NCBI GenBank assembly: GCA_947258655.1
Contig: CAMYJD010000011.1
Span: 1 to 64,000 of the forward strand
Origin: an uncultured Gammaproteobacteria bacterium
GTDB taxonomy: Bacteria > Pseudomonadota > Gammaproteobacteria > JAADHQ01
Direction of reading: 5' to 3'
Length of the DNA stretch: 64,000 bases
Shown here: piece after piece, positions 28,809 through 37,417 of the stretch
Numbering within the stretch: position 1 is the first letter of the stretch
How the letters are laid out: every line of letters starts with the position of its first letter
Position numbers and translations under genes: made by a program
The notes under the pieces: generated by a model
The model's database searches: none
What the model was told of the DNA's origin: nothing
The model's input: only the letters and a program-made list of their open reading frames with translations

Positions 28809-31621
28809 TGCGCCTGCTCTCTGTCCTGTTACTATCACTCGGACTAGCTGCCTGCTCGACCGTCAAAAAGGATCGACCTGAACCTCCAACCATCGCGTCG
28901 ATTGAAAACAACCCGGTTGATATTGAACAGGACACGACCCTGGACGCAACCAGGAACCAGGCAATCAGCAGTTATCGGAAATTCCTCAACAGTGCCGAAC
29001 AGAACCGCTACCACGCCGAAGCGATGCGCCGTGTTGCCGATCTGGAACTGGAAGAACTGGAAGATCGCGTCGCCAGGTATTCAGGGACGGATAATGAACG
29101 TGCCACCCGCGCCGCCGACTATGACAAGGTTGTCGAATTATACAGTTCAATGCTGCGTAACCATCCGAACTACGCCAACAATGATGGTGTTCTCTACCAG
29201 TTGGCCAAGGTCCATGAGCAGAGTGGAGAAATCGAAAGAGCGCTGGAGGTCTTCGACCGCCTGATCAAACAGTTCCCGCAATCAAAATATGCCACCGAAG
29301 TGCAGTTCCGTCGTGGCGAAATTCTGTTCGTGTTGCGTCGCTACAAGGACGCCAACAGCGCCTACCAGGCGGTGTTGAATGCGGGCAAGGGCACCCCTTT
29401 TTACCAGCGTGCGTTATATAAACATGGCTGGTCGGAATTCAAACGCAGCCGCTTTGAAAATGCCCTGCACTCGTTCTTTGCCCTGCTCGATATCAAGTTC
29501 AGTGATCCCGACAGCGGTCAGCTTACAGCAGAAGTCGTAACATTAAGCCGTGGCGAAAAGGAACTGTTACAGGATACATTCAGGGTTATCAGTCTGAGCT
29601 TTTCCTATCTGGACGGTGCACGCAGTATCAAGGAATATTTTGAGCGCTATCAGCACCGCCCTTATGAATACCGCGTCTACCGTCGTCTTGGCGACCTGTA
29701 TATGAAGCAGGAGCGTATACGCGATGCAGCTGACACCTATAATACCTTTGTCCGCAGCCAACCAAATCACGCTGCCGCACCGGACTTTCAAACCAGAGTC
29801 ATCGACGCCTACAAGAAGGGCGGATTCCTGCAACTGACACTGAAAGCAAAAGAGGAATTTGCCCAGCGTTATAACAAGCAGACGGTATTCTGGGAAACAC
29901 AATCCGAACAGAACAAGGAGCGTATCGGCAAACAACTGAAACTGCACCTCGAGGATCTTGCCAAGTACTATCATGCCCAGGCGCAAAAACAGAAAAAACC
30001 TGCAATCTATCGCCAGGCCACGCGCTGGTATCGCCTGTATGTCGATTCATTCCCGCAGGATCCACAAACGCCAACAATGAATTTCCTCCTCGCGGAATTG
30101 TTGTTTGAAGCCAGGGATTACCTCGACGCTGCGAGCGAATACGAGAAAACAGCCTATCAATATGGCGAACACCCACGCCGTGCGGAGGCCGGCTACGCCA
30201 GCATCCTGGCCTACAGACAGTACGAGAAAACCCTGGATGCCAGACAACGAAAGGCCTTTCATGCACGTACGATAGACAGTGAGATACGCTTTGCCGATAC
30301 ATTCCCAACCCACAAGCATACCGCCAGCGTACTGACCTCGGCAGCCGAAGATCTGTTCAAGGTCGGCAAGCTGGACCGTGCCAGTCAAATTGCCCAACGC
30401 GTTATCAATGTTCAGCCGCCAGCGAGCAAGGAATTGCGCCGCACCGCCTGGACAGTGCTTGCGCATAGTCAGTTTGAACACAAACAATATGTACAGGCAG
30501 AACAGAGCTATGCTCAGGTATTGCATCTGGGTTCGCCAGACAGCAAGCAATATGCCGCTATTCATGAACGCATGATTGCATCCGTCTACAAGCAGGGCGA
30601 GCAACAACGTGACAGCGGTAATCTGCGCGAAGGTATCAAGCATTTTCTGCGCATCGGTGCACTGGCACCACAATCGAAGATACGTGCCACCGCCCAATAT
30701 GATGCCGCCGCAAGCCTGATCCAGCTACAGGACTGGAAACGTGCTGCCAGCGTACTCGAGGATTTCAGACGTAAGTTCCCCAAACATCCGCTCAGCAAAA
30801 CCATTCCTGACAAACTGGCCCTGGTGTATCTGAGTAGCAAGCAACACAGCAAGGCTGCCGGCGAGCTGGAAAATATAGCCCGTAGCAGCAAGGATCCCAC
30901 CCGGGTCAAGGAGGCCCGCTGGCAGGCTGCAGAACTATATGAAAAGTCCGGTGCCCGTCATCAGGCCATACAAGCCTATATCAATTATGCAAGCCAGTTC
31001 CCGCAACCGTTTGAGCGTTCGATCGAGGCACGCAACAAGGTCGCCGAATTGTACAAGCGCAGCCGCAACAACAGAAAATATAAAGAATGGCTGCAAAAAA
31101 TCGTCAACGCAGAGGTCCGTGGCGGTAATCAAAGGACGGCACGGACAAAATATCTCGGCGTCAGTGCCGCCTATATCCTGGCGGAGCCGCAATACAAGGC
31201 CTTCAGTAAGATACGCCTGACGGTACCACTGAAGCGCAGCCTGAAACATAAAAAGAAGAGCATGAAAACGGTACTGGCAACCTATGAAAAAATAGCGGCA
31301 TACAATGTCTCTGAATATACCACGGCTGCCACTTACCGGATTGGTGAGATCTACAACCAGTTCAGCAAGGACCTGATGAAATCCCAGCGACCCAAAGGAC
31401 TAAAGGCAGATGAACTCGAACAGTATGAAGTGCTACTCGAAGAGCAGGCCTTCCCGTTCGAGGAAAAATCCATCGAGATACATGAGGCCAATGCCAACAG
31501 AACCGTCCAGGGTATTTATGACAAGTGGGTCAAGAAGAGCTTTGAAATTCTGCAGAAGCTCAAGCCGAACCATTATCTGAAAGCAGAACGCAGCGAGGTC
31601 AGCAGTGATGCGCTACTCTAG
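28805..31621 (+). CDS. large tetratricopeptide-repeat lipoprotein of the Glt-like operon
   Basis: A 938-aa protein with a lipoprotein signal (LLSVLLLSLGLAACSTVKK, lipobox LAAC with Cys about residue 17), so probably lipid-anchored in the outer membrane facing the periplasm. TPR units recur along its length, for example LYQLAKVHEQSGEIERALEV, FDRLIKQFPQSKYATEVQF, LLAELLFEARDYLDAASEYE and LALVYLSSKQHSKAAGELEN. This resembles the long TPR proteins AgmU/GltD and AglT/GltE of Myxococcus in architecture. Start overlaps the stop of the previous gene, and its end overlaps the next gene by 14 bp, so the three TPR genes are translationally linked. Confidence 0.82.
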   Translation: MMRLLSVLLLSLGLAACSTVKKDRPEPPTIASIENNPVDIEQDTTLDATRNQAISSYRKFLNSAEQNRYHAEAMRRVADLELEELEDRVARYSGTDNERATRAADYDKVVELYSSMLRNHPNYANNDGVLYQLAKVHEQSGEIERALEVFDRLIKQFPQSKYATEVQFRRGEILFVLRRYKDANSAYQAVLNAGKGTPFYQRALYKHGWSEFKRSRFENALHSFFALLDIKFSDPDSGQLTAEVVTLSRGEKELLQDTFRVISLSFSYLDGARSIKEYFERYQHRPYEYRVYRRLGDLYMKQERIRDAADTYNTFVRSQPNHAAAPDFQTRVIDAYKKGGFLQLTLKAKEEFAQRYNKQTVFWETQSEQNKERIGKQLKLHLEDLAKYYHAQAQKQKKPAIYRQATRWYRLYVDSFPQDPQTPTMNFLLAELLFEARDYLDAASEYEKTAYQYGEHPRRAEAGYASILAYRQYEKTLDARQRKAFHARTIDSEIRFADTFPTHKHTASVLTSAAEDLFKVGKLDRASQIAQRVINVQPPASKELRRTAWTVLAHSQFEHKQYVQAEQSYAQVLHLGSPDSKQYAAIHERMIASVYKQGEQQRDSGNLREGIKHFLRIGALAPQSKIRATAQYDAAASLIQLQDWKRAASVLEDFRRKFPKHPLSKTIPDKLALVYLSSKQHSKAAGELENIARSSKDPTRVKEARWQAAELYEKSGARHQAIQAYINYASQFPQPFERSIEARNKVAELYKRSRNNRKYKEWLQKIVNAEVRGGNQRTARTKYLGVSAAYILAEPQYKAFSKIRLTVPLKRSLKHKKKSMKTVLATYEKIAAYNVSEYTTAATYRIGEIYNQFSKDLMKSQRPKGLKADELEQYEVLLEEQAFPFEEKSIEIHEANANRTVQGIYDKWVKKSFEILQKLKPNHYLKAERSEVSSDALL

Positions 31622-32237
31622 ACTGTTATTTGCGCCGGGCATTGTGCTGATACTGGCCATCCAGGCCTGTAGCACTACCACTGTCAGTCCGGACAAAAAG
31701 CCGGCCGCGGTCACGACTGCCGGGAGCGCAACCAAACAGGCTGCAAAACCAGCCATCGATCCGGTAGCCAGCAACGCCTACCAACGGGCGCTACGCGCCA
31801 TCACGCAGGGTAATGAAGACCAGGCCGTCAGTCTGCTCACAGACATGACCGGCCAATACCCGAACTTCTCGGGTCCACATGCCAACCTGGGATTGCTTTA
31901 TTTGCGCCAGGGTGACAGCATCAAGGCCGAAGCGGCATTCAATGCAGCGCTGCGGGTCAATCCGAACAATGCGGTTGCCAATAACCATCTGGGCATTATC
32001 TATCGTCAACAGGGGCGCTTTAGCGAGGCCGAACAAGCCTACCTGAACGCGCTGCAATCCAAACCCGATTACGCCAATGCCCACCTGAACCTGGCCATAT
32101 TGTACGATATTTACCTACTGAAGTTAGATAAAGCTTTACAGCACTATCAGCAATTTCAGTCACTGCAGGCTGCGGAAGACAATACCGTAAAAAATTGGAT
32201 TATTGGTCTCAAGCGGCGCATCAAAGTGTCGAAATAA
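31608..32237 (+). CDS. small tetratricopeptide-repeat lipoprotein
   Basis: Starts at ATG 31608 inside the end of the preceding gene, with GAGG about ten bases upstream. The 209-aa protein has a lipoprotein signal (APGIVLILAIQACSTTT), a short Lys/Ala/Pro-rich linker and three classic TPRs (FSGPHANLGLLYLRQGDSIK, NAVANNHLGIIYRQQGRFSE, YANAHLNLAILYDIYLLK). It is comparable to PilF-type or GltE-type outer-membrane TPR lipoproteins. Context favours the latter, because the next genes encode a TolQ-TolR motor rather than pilus proteins. Confidence 0.82.
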   Translation: MRYSRLLFAPGIVLILAIQACSTTTVSPDKKPAAVTTAGSATKQAAKPAIDPVASNAYQRALRAITQGNEDQAVSLLTDMTGQYPNFSGPHANLGLLYLRQGDSIKAEAAFNAALRVNPNNAVANNHLGIIYRQQGRFSEAEQAYLNALQSKPDYANAHLNLAILYDIYLLKLDKALQHYQQFQSLQAAEDNTVKNWIIGLKRRIKVSK

Positions 32238-32251
32238 TATAGAGGTGAAGC

Positions 32252-32530
32252 ATGAAAAAGTTTGCGTATATATTAACAGGTATGCTTTTCTCGCTTGCGG
32301 CCCTGGCGGCAGATGAAGTTGAACTGGAAGGCACATCGATCATCGGTAACCGTGAGTTACCCAAGGTGCTGTATATCGCGCCATGGAAAAAACCGTATAT
32401 GAGCGAACTGGGGCGCCCGGTCAACTCATTAATCAATGATACGCTGGCTCCGATCGAACGTGACGTAATGACCAGGACCATCCGTTATCATGATCAGCTG
32501 GCAGAACAACAGCAGGCAGGCAAGCCCTGA
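32252..32530 (+). CDS. small exported protein of the Glt-like operon, 92 aa
   Basis: A signal peptide (KKFAYILTGMLFSLAALAAD, cleavage after ALA) precedes about 72 mature residues with KVLYIAPWKKPYMSELGRPV and a charged helical end. GAGGTG lies seven bases before the ATG. I do not recognise a family. It is the last gene before a 138-bp gap and the motor genes, so it may be a soluble periplasmic linker of the same complex. Confidence 0.72.
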   Translation: MKKFAYILTGMLFSLAALAADEVELEGTSIIGNRELPKVLYIAPWKKPYMSELGRPVNSLINDTLAPIERDVMTRTIRYHDQLAEQQQAGKP

Positions 32531-32668
32531 GTATACAAAACAGGCAATATTGCTTAATAATATAAGTATTTTGTTAAACCGTTATCATAATAAAAGCATA
32601 TACATTCTTATAATTCATGCGTGTAATGAAATCGGATCAAAAATCCGTATCTAAGCAAGGAGATCTTT
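32531..32668. promoter_or_regulatory. AT-rich spacer before the motor genes, possible internal promoter
   Basis: 138 bp of AT-rich DNA interrupt an otherwise overlapping gene series. It ends in AAGGAGATCTTT just before the ATG of the TolQ-like gene. This is the only place in the operon where an internal promoter could fit without lying in a coding frame. Confidence 0.35.
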
Positions 32669-33319
32669 ATGGATACCTATAACGCTATAGTCAGCTTCTT
32701 TCAGGATGGAGGTATCTTTATGTACCCCATTGTTATTGTTTTCGCACTGGGCCTGGCTATCGCTATCGAACGTTATATTTACCTAACCCTGGCCAAGACC
32801 AACAACAGCCGCTTATGGAAAAAGATCATCCCAATGGTCAAAACAGGGCGTTTTGATCAGGCCAACGAAATCATCAATAAATCCAAGTCAGCCATTTGCA
32901 AGATCCTGTCCTACGGCATGGACCGCATCAAGATTGCCCGCCGCCGCGATGATCTGGAAACAGCACTGGAAGAAGGCCTGATGGAAGTCATTCCACGACT
33001 GGAGAAGCGCACGCATTACCTGGCGACACTGGCCAATATTGCGACGCTGCTGGGCCTGCTCGGTACCATTATGGGATTGATCTCGGCATTCACAGCGGTA
33101 TCCAATGCCGATCCTGCAGACAAGGCCAACCTGTTATCGTCCAGTATATCGGTGGCAATGAACACGACCGCCTTTGGACTGATGTCGGCAATACCATTAC
33201 TGCTGATCTATACCGTGTTACAGACCAAGACTACCGAAGTCGTGGACAGCCTGGAAATGGCATCGGTGAAATTCATGAATGCGGTGCAGGAAGTCAAGGA
33301 AAGAGCCACTAAATCATAA
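32669..33319 (+). CDS. TolQ/ExbB/MotA-family proton channel protein (AglR-like)
   Basis: Inner-membrane stator subunit expected to form a pentamer with ExbD/TolR dimers and convert proton flow to motion or force. The 216-aa protein has helix 1 at residues about 15-35 (GGIFMYPIVIVFALGLAIAI), a cytoplasmic loop (residues 40-110) and helices 2-3 with LATLANIATLLGLLGTIMGL, ISAFTAVSNADP and ISVAMNTTAFGLMSAIPLLL. The last two carry the conserved Thr and small residues of the family. AAGGAG at a perfect distance marks the start. The gene ends in TAATG overlap with the first ExbD gene. Confidence 0.93.
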   Translation: MDTYNAIVSFFQDGGIFMYPIVIVFALGLAIAIERYIYLTLAKTNNSRLWKKIIPMVKTGRFDQANEIINKSKSAICKILSYGMDRIKIARRRDDLETALEEGLMEVIPRLEKRTHYLATLANIATLLGLLGTIMGLISAFTAVSNADPADKANLLSSSISVAMNTTAFGLMSAIPLLLIYTVLQTKTTEVVDSLEMASVKFMNAVQEVKERATKS

Positions 33320-33843
33320 TGAACAGATATAACCGTTACCGGGACAATTCTCCCCCGGAACTGAACATCACTGCGTTCATGAACCTGATGGTAATCCTGG
33401 TACCGTTCCTGTTGATTACCGCGGTATTCTCGCGCATCACGATATTGCAGTTGAACCTGCCTGAGGGCAGTAATGCGGCAATAGAGAACCTGAAAAAGGA
33501 GATGCACCTTGAAATCACCGTACGCAAGGACTATCTGGATGTCGGCACACGCGAAGCCGGACGTATCCGTTGCCTCAAGGCCACTGCAGACGGTTATGAT
33601 TACCAGGCACTGTCCGAACTGATCCAGCAAATCAAGTTGCGCGTACCGAACAAGAAAAATATTACCCTGCTGGCAGAAACCAACACCGCTTACGAAATCA
33701 TCGTCAAGCTGATGGATGCATCACGCTCAATCAAGCAGACTCAGGGTCTGGCGGTCGTTGATGCTGAACTGTTCCCGAACATTTCCATCGGCGATGCGCC
33801 ACCATTAAATCCGGCGCAATTAAAGGCAGGATGTCCGTCATGA
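33319..33843 (+). CDS. ExbD/TolR-family protein lacking the membrane Asp
   Basis: A 174-aa single-pass protein: short N-terminal cytoplasmic segment, one helix (NITAFMNLMVILVPFLLITA, residues 16-35) and a periplasmic ExbD-like domain (for example DYQALSELIQQIKLRVPNKK and ITLLAETNTAYEIIVKLMDA). In ExbD and TolR the helix holds an essential proton-accepting Asp (D25 and D23 in E. coli) in a VD or MD motif. Here that position is Asn22 (FMNLM), so this subunit alone should not carry protons. It pairs with the second ExbD, which keeps the Asp. Start overlaps the TolQ stop. Confidence 0.9.
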   Translation: MNRYNRYRDNSPPELNITAFMNLMVILVPFLLITAVFSRITILQLNLPEGSNAAIENLKKEMHLEITVRKDYLDVGTREAGRIRCLKATADGYDYQALSELIQQIKLRVPNKKNITLLAETNTAYEIIVKLMDASRSIKQTQGLAVVDAELFPNISIGDAPPLNPAQLKAGCPS

Positions 33844-34343
33844 AGATGTCTCGTCGCGCAAGACGAATGCAACGTCACCATAAACGTAAAAAAAGTGCCA
33901 TTGCCTTCAACATGGTCTCGCTGATGGACATCTTTACGATCCTGGTATTTTTTCTGCTGGTCAGTTCGTCCGATGTCGAGGAACTGCAAAACAACAAGAG
34001 CATACGCCTGCCGGAATCGACCGCTGAGAAGAAACCCAAGGAAACCCTCGTGATCATGGTCAATAACGACGATATTATCGTCAAGGGGCGCAAGGTCGCT
34101 ACGGCTGCCGATGTCATGAACAGCAAGGACGCAACCATCCCGCTGCTCAAACAGGAGCTCGACTATCAGGCCAGTCGCGCACAGCCGCGTGAAGCCGGAG
34201 AAAAATTTGCAGGTGAAGTGACCATCATGGGTGACCGCAAGATCCCCTACCAGTTATTGAAGAAAATCATGGTCACGTGTGCGCGCAGTAATTACACCAA
34301 GCTATCACTGGCAGTAAACCAGGCAGGATCGGGGAGTCAATAG
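33831..34343 (+). CDS. ExbD/TolR-family protein with the membrane Asp
   Basis: A 170-aa ExbD-type protein with a very basic N-terminus (RRARRMQRHHKRKKS), then a helix NMVSLMDIFTILVFFLLVSS in which Asp33 occupies the conserved proton-binding site, and a periplasmic domain with LVIMVNNDDIIVKGRKVATA. It is longer in the cytoplasmic part than its neighbour. Start is either ATG 33831 behind AAAGGCAGG or ATG 33840, which overlaps the preceding stop codon as ATGA. Together the two ExbDs may form the heterodimer inside the TolQ-like pentamer. Confidence 0.9.
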   Translation: MSVMKMSRRARRMQRHHKRKKSAIAFNMVSLMDIFTILVFFLLVSSSDVEELQNNKSIRLPESTAEKKPKETLVIMVNNDDIIVKGRKVATAADVMNSKDATIPLLKQELDYQASRAQPREAGEKFAGEVTIMGDRKIPYQLLKKIMVTCARSNYTKLSLAVNQAGSGSQ

Positions 34344-34345
34344 AC

Positions 34346-35275
34346 ATGAACCTGACAATGGAAAGAGCTGTCGAACTGCCCTGGTCTAGCAATGCCGATG
34401 AAAGCACCCGTTTTCGCAATATCGTCATTGTTGTCCTGGCTGTTACGCTAATACTGTCCATTATCATCCCCAATCTGACCGTCGAAAAGCCGGAGCGCAA
34501 GAAAGCGGAAGAAATACCACCGCGTTTTGCCAAACTGATCCTGGAAAAAAAGACCCCGCCACCACCCCCGCCACCCAAGGTGGAGAAGAAACCGGAAAAG
34601 AAGGTCGAGAAGAAAAAAGTCATTCCGAAAAAGAAGATCGTCAAAAAGAAAAAGAAGGTCGTCAAACCTGATCCGGACCGCGCGCGCAAGGTAGCAGAAA
34701 AGTCAGGGCTGCTGGCATTCCAGGATGATCTTGCCGACCTCAGGACCAGTGTTTCCGACCAGGTACTGAAAAACCGCAATCTGCAAAAAGGCGGTAATGA
34801 GGCGCAGAAAACCACACGTAATATCATCAGCGCCAAAGCGACCAGCGCCAGTGGCGGTATCAACACCTCGCGCCTCAGTCGTGATACCGGCGGCAGCAAT
34901 CTTGCCAGTCGCAGCGTGACCCAGGTAGAGAGCAAACTCAAGGCAAAGAAAACCACGGTTAAACGCTCTGGCAGCAGTCGCAAGGCCTCGCGTTCGATAG
35001 AGGAGCTACAACTGGTATTCGACAAGAACAAGGGCGCCATTTATGCCATCTACAACCGCGCGCTACGTAAGGACCCAAGCCTGCAAGGCAAAGTCGTGCT
35101 TAAACTGACCATCGCTCCATCCGGGCATGTTAGCAAATGCAGCATCGTCTCCAGCGAGCTGAACAATCCCAGGCTGGAACGTAAACTGGTGGCACGGGTA
35201 AAACTGTTCCGCTTTGGCGCCAGGAATGTGGACACCATGGTCACGACCTACCCGATAGAGTTCCTGCCGTCCTGA
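34346..35275 (+). CDS. TonB-like protein with AgmX/PglI-type C-terminal domain
   Basis: A 309-aa energy-transducing protein: cytoplasmic N-terminus, one membrane helix (IVIVVLAVTLILSIIIPNL, residues about 26-44), a proline run followed by a long Lys-rich spacer (residues about 68-112), a Ser/Thr/Arg-rich middle, and a C-terminal domain beginning IEELQLVFDKNKGAIYAIYN with LQGKVVLKLTIAPSGHVSKC and ending FGARNVDTMVTTYPIEFLPS. That end is typical of the AgmX/PglI (GltJ/GltG) tail, a TonB_C relative. It would couple the TolQ-ExbD motor to the TPR lipoproteins. Last gene of the operon. Confidence 0.88.
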   Translation: MNLTMERAVELPWSSNADESTRFRNIVIVVLAVTLILSIIIPNLTVEKPERKKAEEIPPRFAKLILEKKTPPPPPPPKVEKKPEKKVEKKKVIPKKKIVKKKKKVVKPDPDRARKVAEKSGLLAFQDDLADLRTSVSDQVLKNRNLQKGGNEAQKTTRNIISAKATSASGGINTSRLSRDTGGSNLASRSVTQVESKLKAKKTTVKRSGSSRKASRSIEELQLVFDKNKGAIYAIYNRALRKDPSLQGKVVLKLTIAPSGHVSKCSIVSSELNNPRLERKLVARVKLFRFGARNVDTMVTTYPIEFLPS

Positions 35276-35548
35276 TAACCTGCGCTCGACACAATCAAGC
35301 AGTAAATATTCTTCTCACCGCACTATACCGCCGCATTATTTCTAACACCCTCAGCATAAGAATTACCGCGAAATTGTAAACTTCTGTTAACTTGGTAATA
35401 TATATGTGGCATTACGGCTACAATAACAATATATAAGTTACTGTTACTAAATATATCCAAGGTAGATGTCGATATATACCAAGGTCACGCGGATCCTCCG
35501 AGTCCCAGCAACATGTACAAGCAGGAAATGACAAACTGAATTTATACG
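35276..35548. promoter_or_regulatory. 273-bp spacer between the Glt-like operon and the histidine kinase gene
   Basis: AT-rich (especially 35390-35460). No intrinsic terminator with a clear T run and no gene seen. The kinase start lacks a good Shine-Dalgarno sequence. Confidence 0.35.
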
Positions 35549-36772
35549 ATGATCGCAGCTCCCTACCCCGACAATGAACATGACAGAATCCACAAACTCG
35601 AAGATCTGGATATACTGGATACATTAGAGGAACAGGCCTATGACGACCTGACCTTCCTGGCGGCACAGATATGTAACACACCCATCGCCCTGGTTAGCCT
35701 GGTTGACAGCGATCGCCAATGGTTCAAATCTCATCACGGCCTGGATGCACGCGAAACACCTCGTGACATCGCCTTCTGCGCCCATGCCATCCTCGGTGAC
35801 GAGGTCATGGTCGTCGAGGATTCGGAAAAAGACGAGCGCTTTCATGACAATCCGCTGGCGACCGATGCACCGCATGTAAAATTCTATGCCGGCGCACCCT
35901 TGATACTCGACAATAACATTCATCTGGGGACCTTATGTGTCATCGATAATGAGGCCCGTAGCATTTCTGCAGATCAAAAAAAGTCCCTGCAAGCACTCGC
36001 CCGCCAGGTCGTCAGCCAGTTGCAACTGCGTCTGAAGCTACAGGAAATGAAGGTCCTGGATCAGGCCAAGGATGAGTTCCTTGCTGTCGTCAGCCATGAA
36101 CTGCGTACTCCACTTACCTCGATCTATGGGTCACTTGGATTGTTACAAAAAAAGGCATCATCATTACCTGACACGGGCAGACAGATGATTGATATCGCGT
36201 ACCGCAACAGCGCCAGACTCATCGGCATCGTCAACGACATCCTCGACCTGGCCAAGCTGGAAGCAGGCAAATACGATATCAATAATGAAATTATCGATCC
36301 CATTGCACTGGCCGAACGGGCGATAGAACTGAATAGCAGTTACTGTCAACAGTGCGGCTGCCAGATAAAACTTGAACAGCCGGCTGCGCCGCAGATCCCG
36401 AAGATTAATGGTGATGAGCAACGCCTGTTACAGGTACTTGGCAACCTGATATCCAACGCCGCTAAATTCACGCATCAGGACGACACCATTATTATTTCTG
36501 TCGCCAGCGACGCCAATACAGTCTCTATCAAGGTCACCGACCACGGCAAGGGCCTGACACAACAACAGCAAGGGCAGCTGTTCGAAAAATTCAGACAGGC
36601 GGGCAATAATGGCAACCAGAAACTGCCAGGCACCGGCCTGGGCCTAAATATCTGCAAACATATCATAGAGTTACATAATGGAACTATCACCTGCAAATCG
36701 GTTCCAAACCAATACACAAGTTTTTATTTTTCTCTGCCAGCGGTAAAAGAAGTCGATCCAATGTACGCGTGA
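35549..36772 (+). CDS. GAF-domain sensor histidine kinase (soluble)
   Basis: A 407-aa cytoplasmic kinase with no membrane segment. The N-terminal GAF domain (about residues 20-160) reads TLEEQAYDDLTFLAAQICNT and GAPLILDNNIHLGTLCVID. HisKA has the phospho-acceptor His183 in EFLAVVSHELRTPLTSIYG; the ATPase domain shows LGNLISNAAKFT (N box), VTDHGKGL (G1) and GTGLGLNICKHIIELHNGTI (G2). No response regulator is adjacent; the following gene overlaps its stop but is not a receiver. The ligand of the GAF domain is unknown. Confidence 0.92.
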   Translation: MIAAPYPDNEHDRIHKLEDLDILDTLEEQAYDDLTFLAAQICNTPIALVSLVDSDRQWFKSHHGLDARETPRDIAFCAHAILGDEVMVVEDSEKDERFHDNPLATDAPHVKFYAGAPLILDNNIHLGTLCVIDNEARSISADQKKSLQALARQVVSQLQLRLKLQEMKVLDQAKDEFLAVVSHELRTPLTSIYGSLGLLQKKASSLPDTGRQMIDIAYRNSARLIGIVNDILDLAKLEAGKYDINNEIIDPIALAERAIELNSSYCQQCGCQIKLEQPAAPQIPKINGDEQRLLQVLGNLISNAAKFTHQDDTIIISVASDANTVSIKVTDHGKGLTQQQQGQLFEKFRQAGNNGNQKLPGTGLGLNICKHIIELHNGTITCKSVPNQYTSFYFSLPAVKEVDPMYA

Positions 36773-37263
36773 TTTGCACCACTTATGCATATGGCAGCAC
36801 TGACGAATGGGCCATAGGCATGAAAAACACGAGCTACTTTTCACTCGATAACAGACTGAATCCGCTGAATGTTATCGAGCGCTGGCTCAATCCATATAAA
36901 CACATCGAAATGCTCATGCTTGATGGGCAGCAAATAAATATTGCATTAACCGATCGTGCCCAACAGGCCTTACACCAACGCAGTCAGCCACTGGTTGTGG
37001 AAATGCAGCTGTATTTCTCATGCATGGTCAAGAAAAGGACGATCTTCCACACCGGTACAGATGCACCTACATCGACCCCGATCAACCAGCACCTCGGCAT
37101 CGCCTTTCGCTGTGTGCAATCCGAATCATGCGATCCTGAGGAGTTTGCCGCGCACTACCCGGGTAAAAAAACGCTGGTGACGACATCGGCGATAAAAATG
37201 CATCCACGTGAACTTTACATTGACCATAAAAACGACCAATGGACAGGGGAATTTTCTGTCTAG
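36769..37263 (+). CDS. conserved-looking hypothetical protein
   Basis: Function not recognised. A GTG overlaps the kinase stop codon (GTGA) and opens a 164-aa frame; Met at 36820 would give 147 aa with a more natural N-terminus (MKNTSYFSLDNRLNPLNVIE). The body is rich in ordered-looking sequence (MLMLDGQQINIALTDRAQQA, LVVEMQLYFSCMVKKRTIFH, GIAFRCVQSESCDPEEFAAH) with four cysteines and no membrane segment. It resembles unnamed proteins I have seen in sulfur-oxidising and methanotrophic gammaproteobacteria, which suggests a real gene. Codon use matches its neighbours. Confidence 0.65.
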   Translation: MICTTYAYGSTDEWAIGMKNTSYFSLDNRLNPLNVIERWLNPYKHIEMLMLDGQQINIALTDRAQQALHQRSQPLVVEMQLYFSCMVKKRTIFHTGTDAPTSTPINQHLGIAFRCVQSESCDPEEFAAHYPGKKTLVTTSAIKMHPRELYIDHKNDQWTGEFSV

Positions 37264-37417
37264 TTGTTATAGATACAAACTTCATCTGACCAGACAATAT
37301 TGTCTGGACATGAAGGTCTCATACACCCTATAGCGGTCTTTCAGGCACTACGAAAAATAGCAAAAGCGACATTCAACGTAGCCATAAGGGGCGCTCCGCT
37401 GCGAACAAAGTGGACGG

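Noticed and set aside
34273-35040. 255-codon open frame on the minus strand, antisense to the TonB-like gene
   Set aside because: It is Ser/Leu/Phe-rich low-complexity sequence mirroring the Lys- and Pro-rich spacer of the real gene, with no start signal or domain.
32669-35275. Calling the motor genes tolQ-tolR-tolA
   Set aside because: Two ExbD copies, an AgmX/PglI-type tail, TPR lipoproteins and absence of tolB, pal and ybgC do not fit Tol-Pal.
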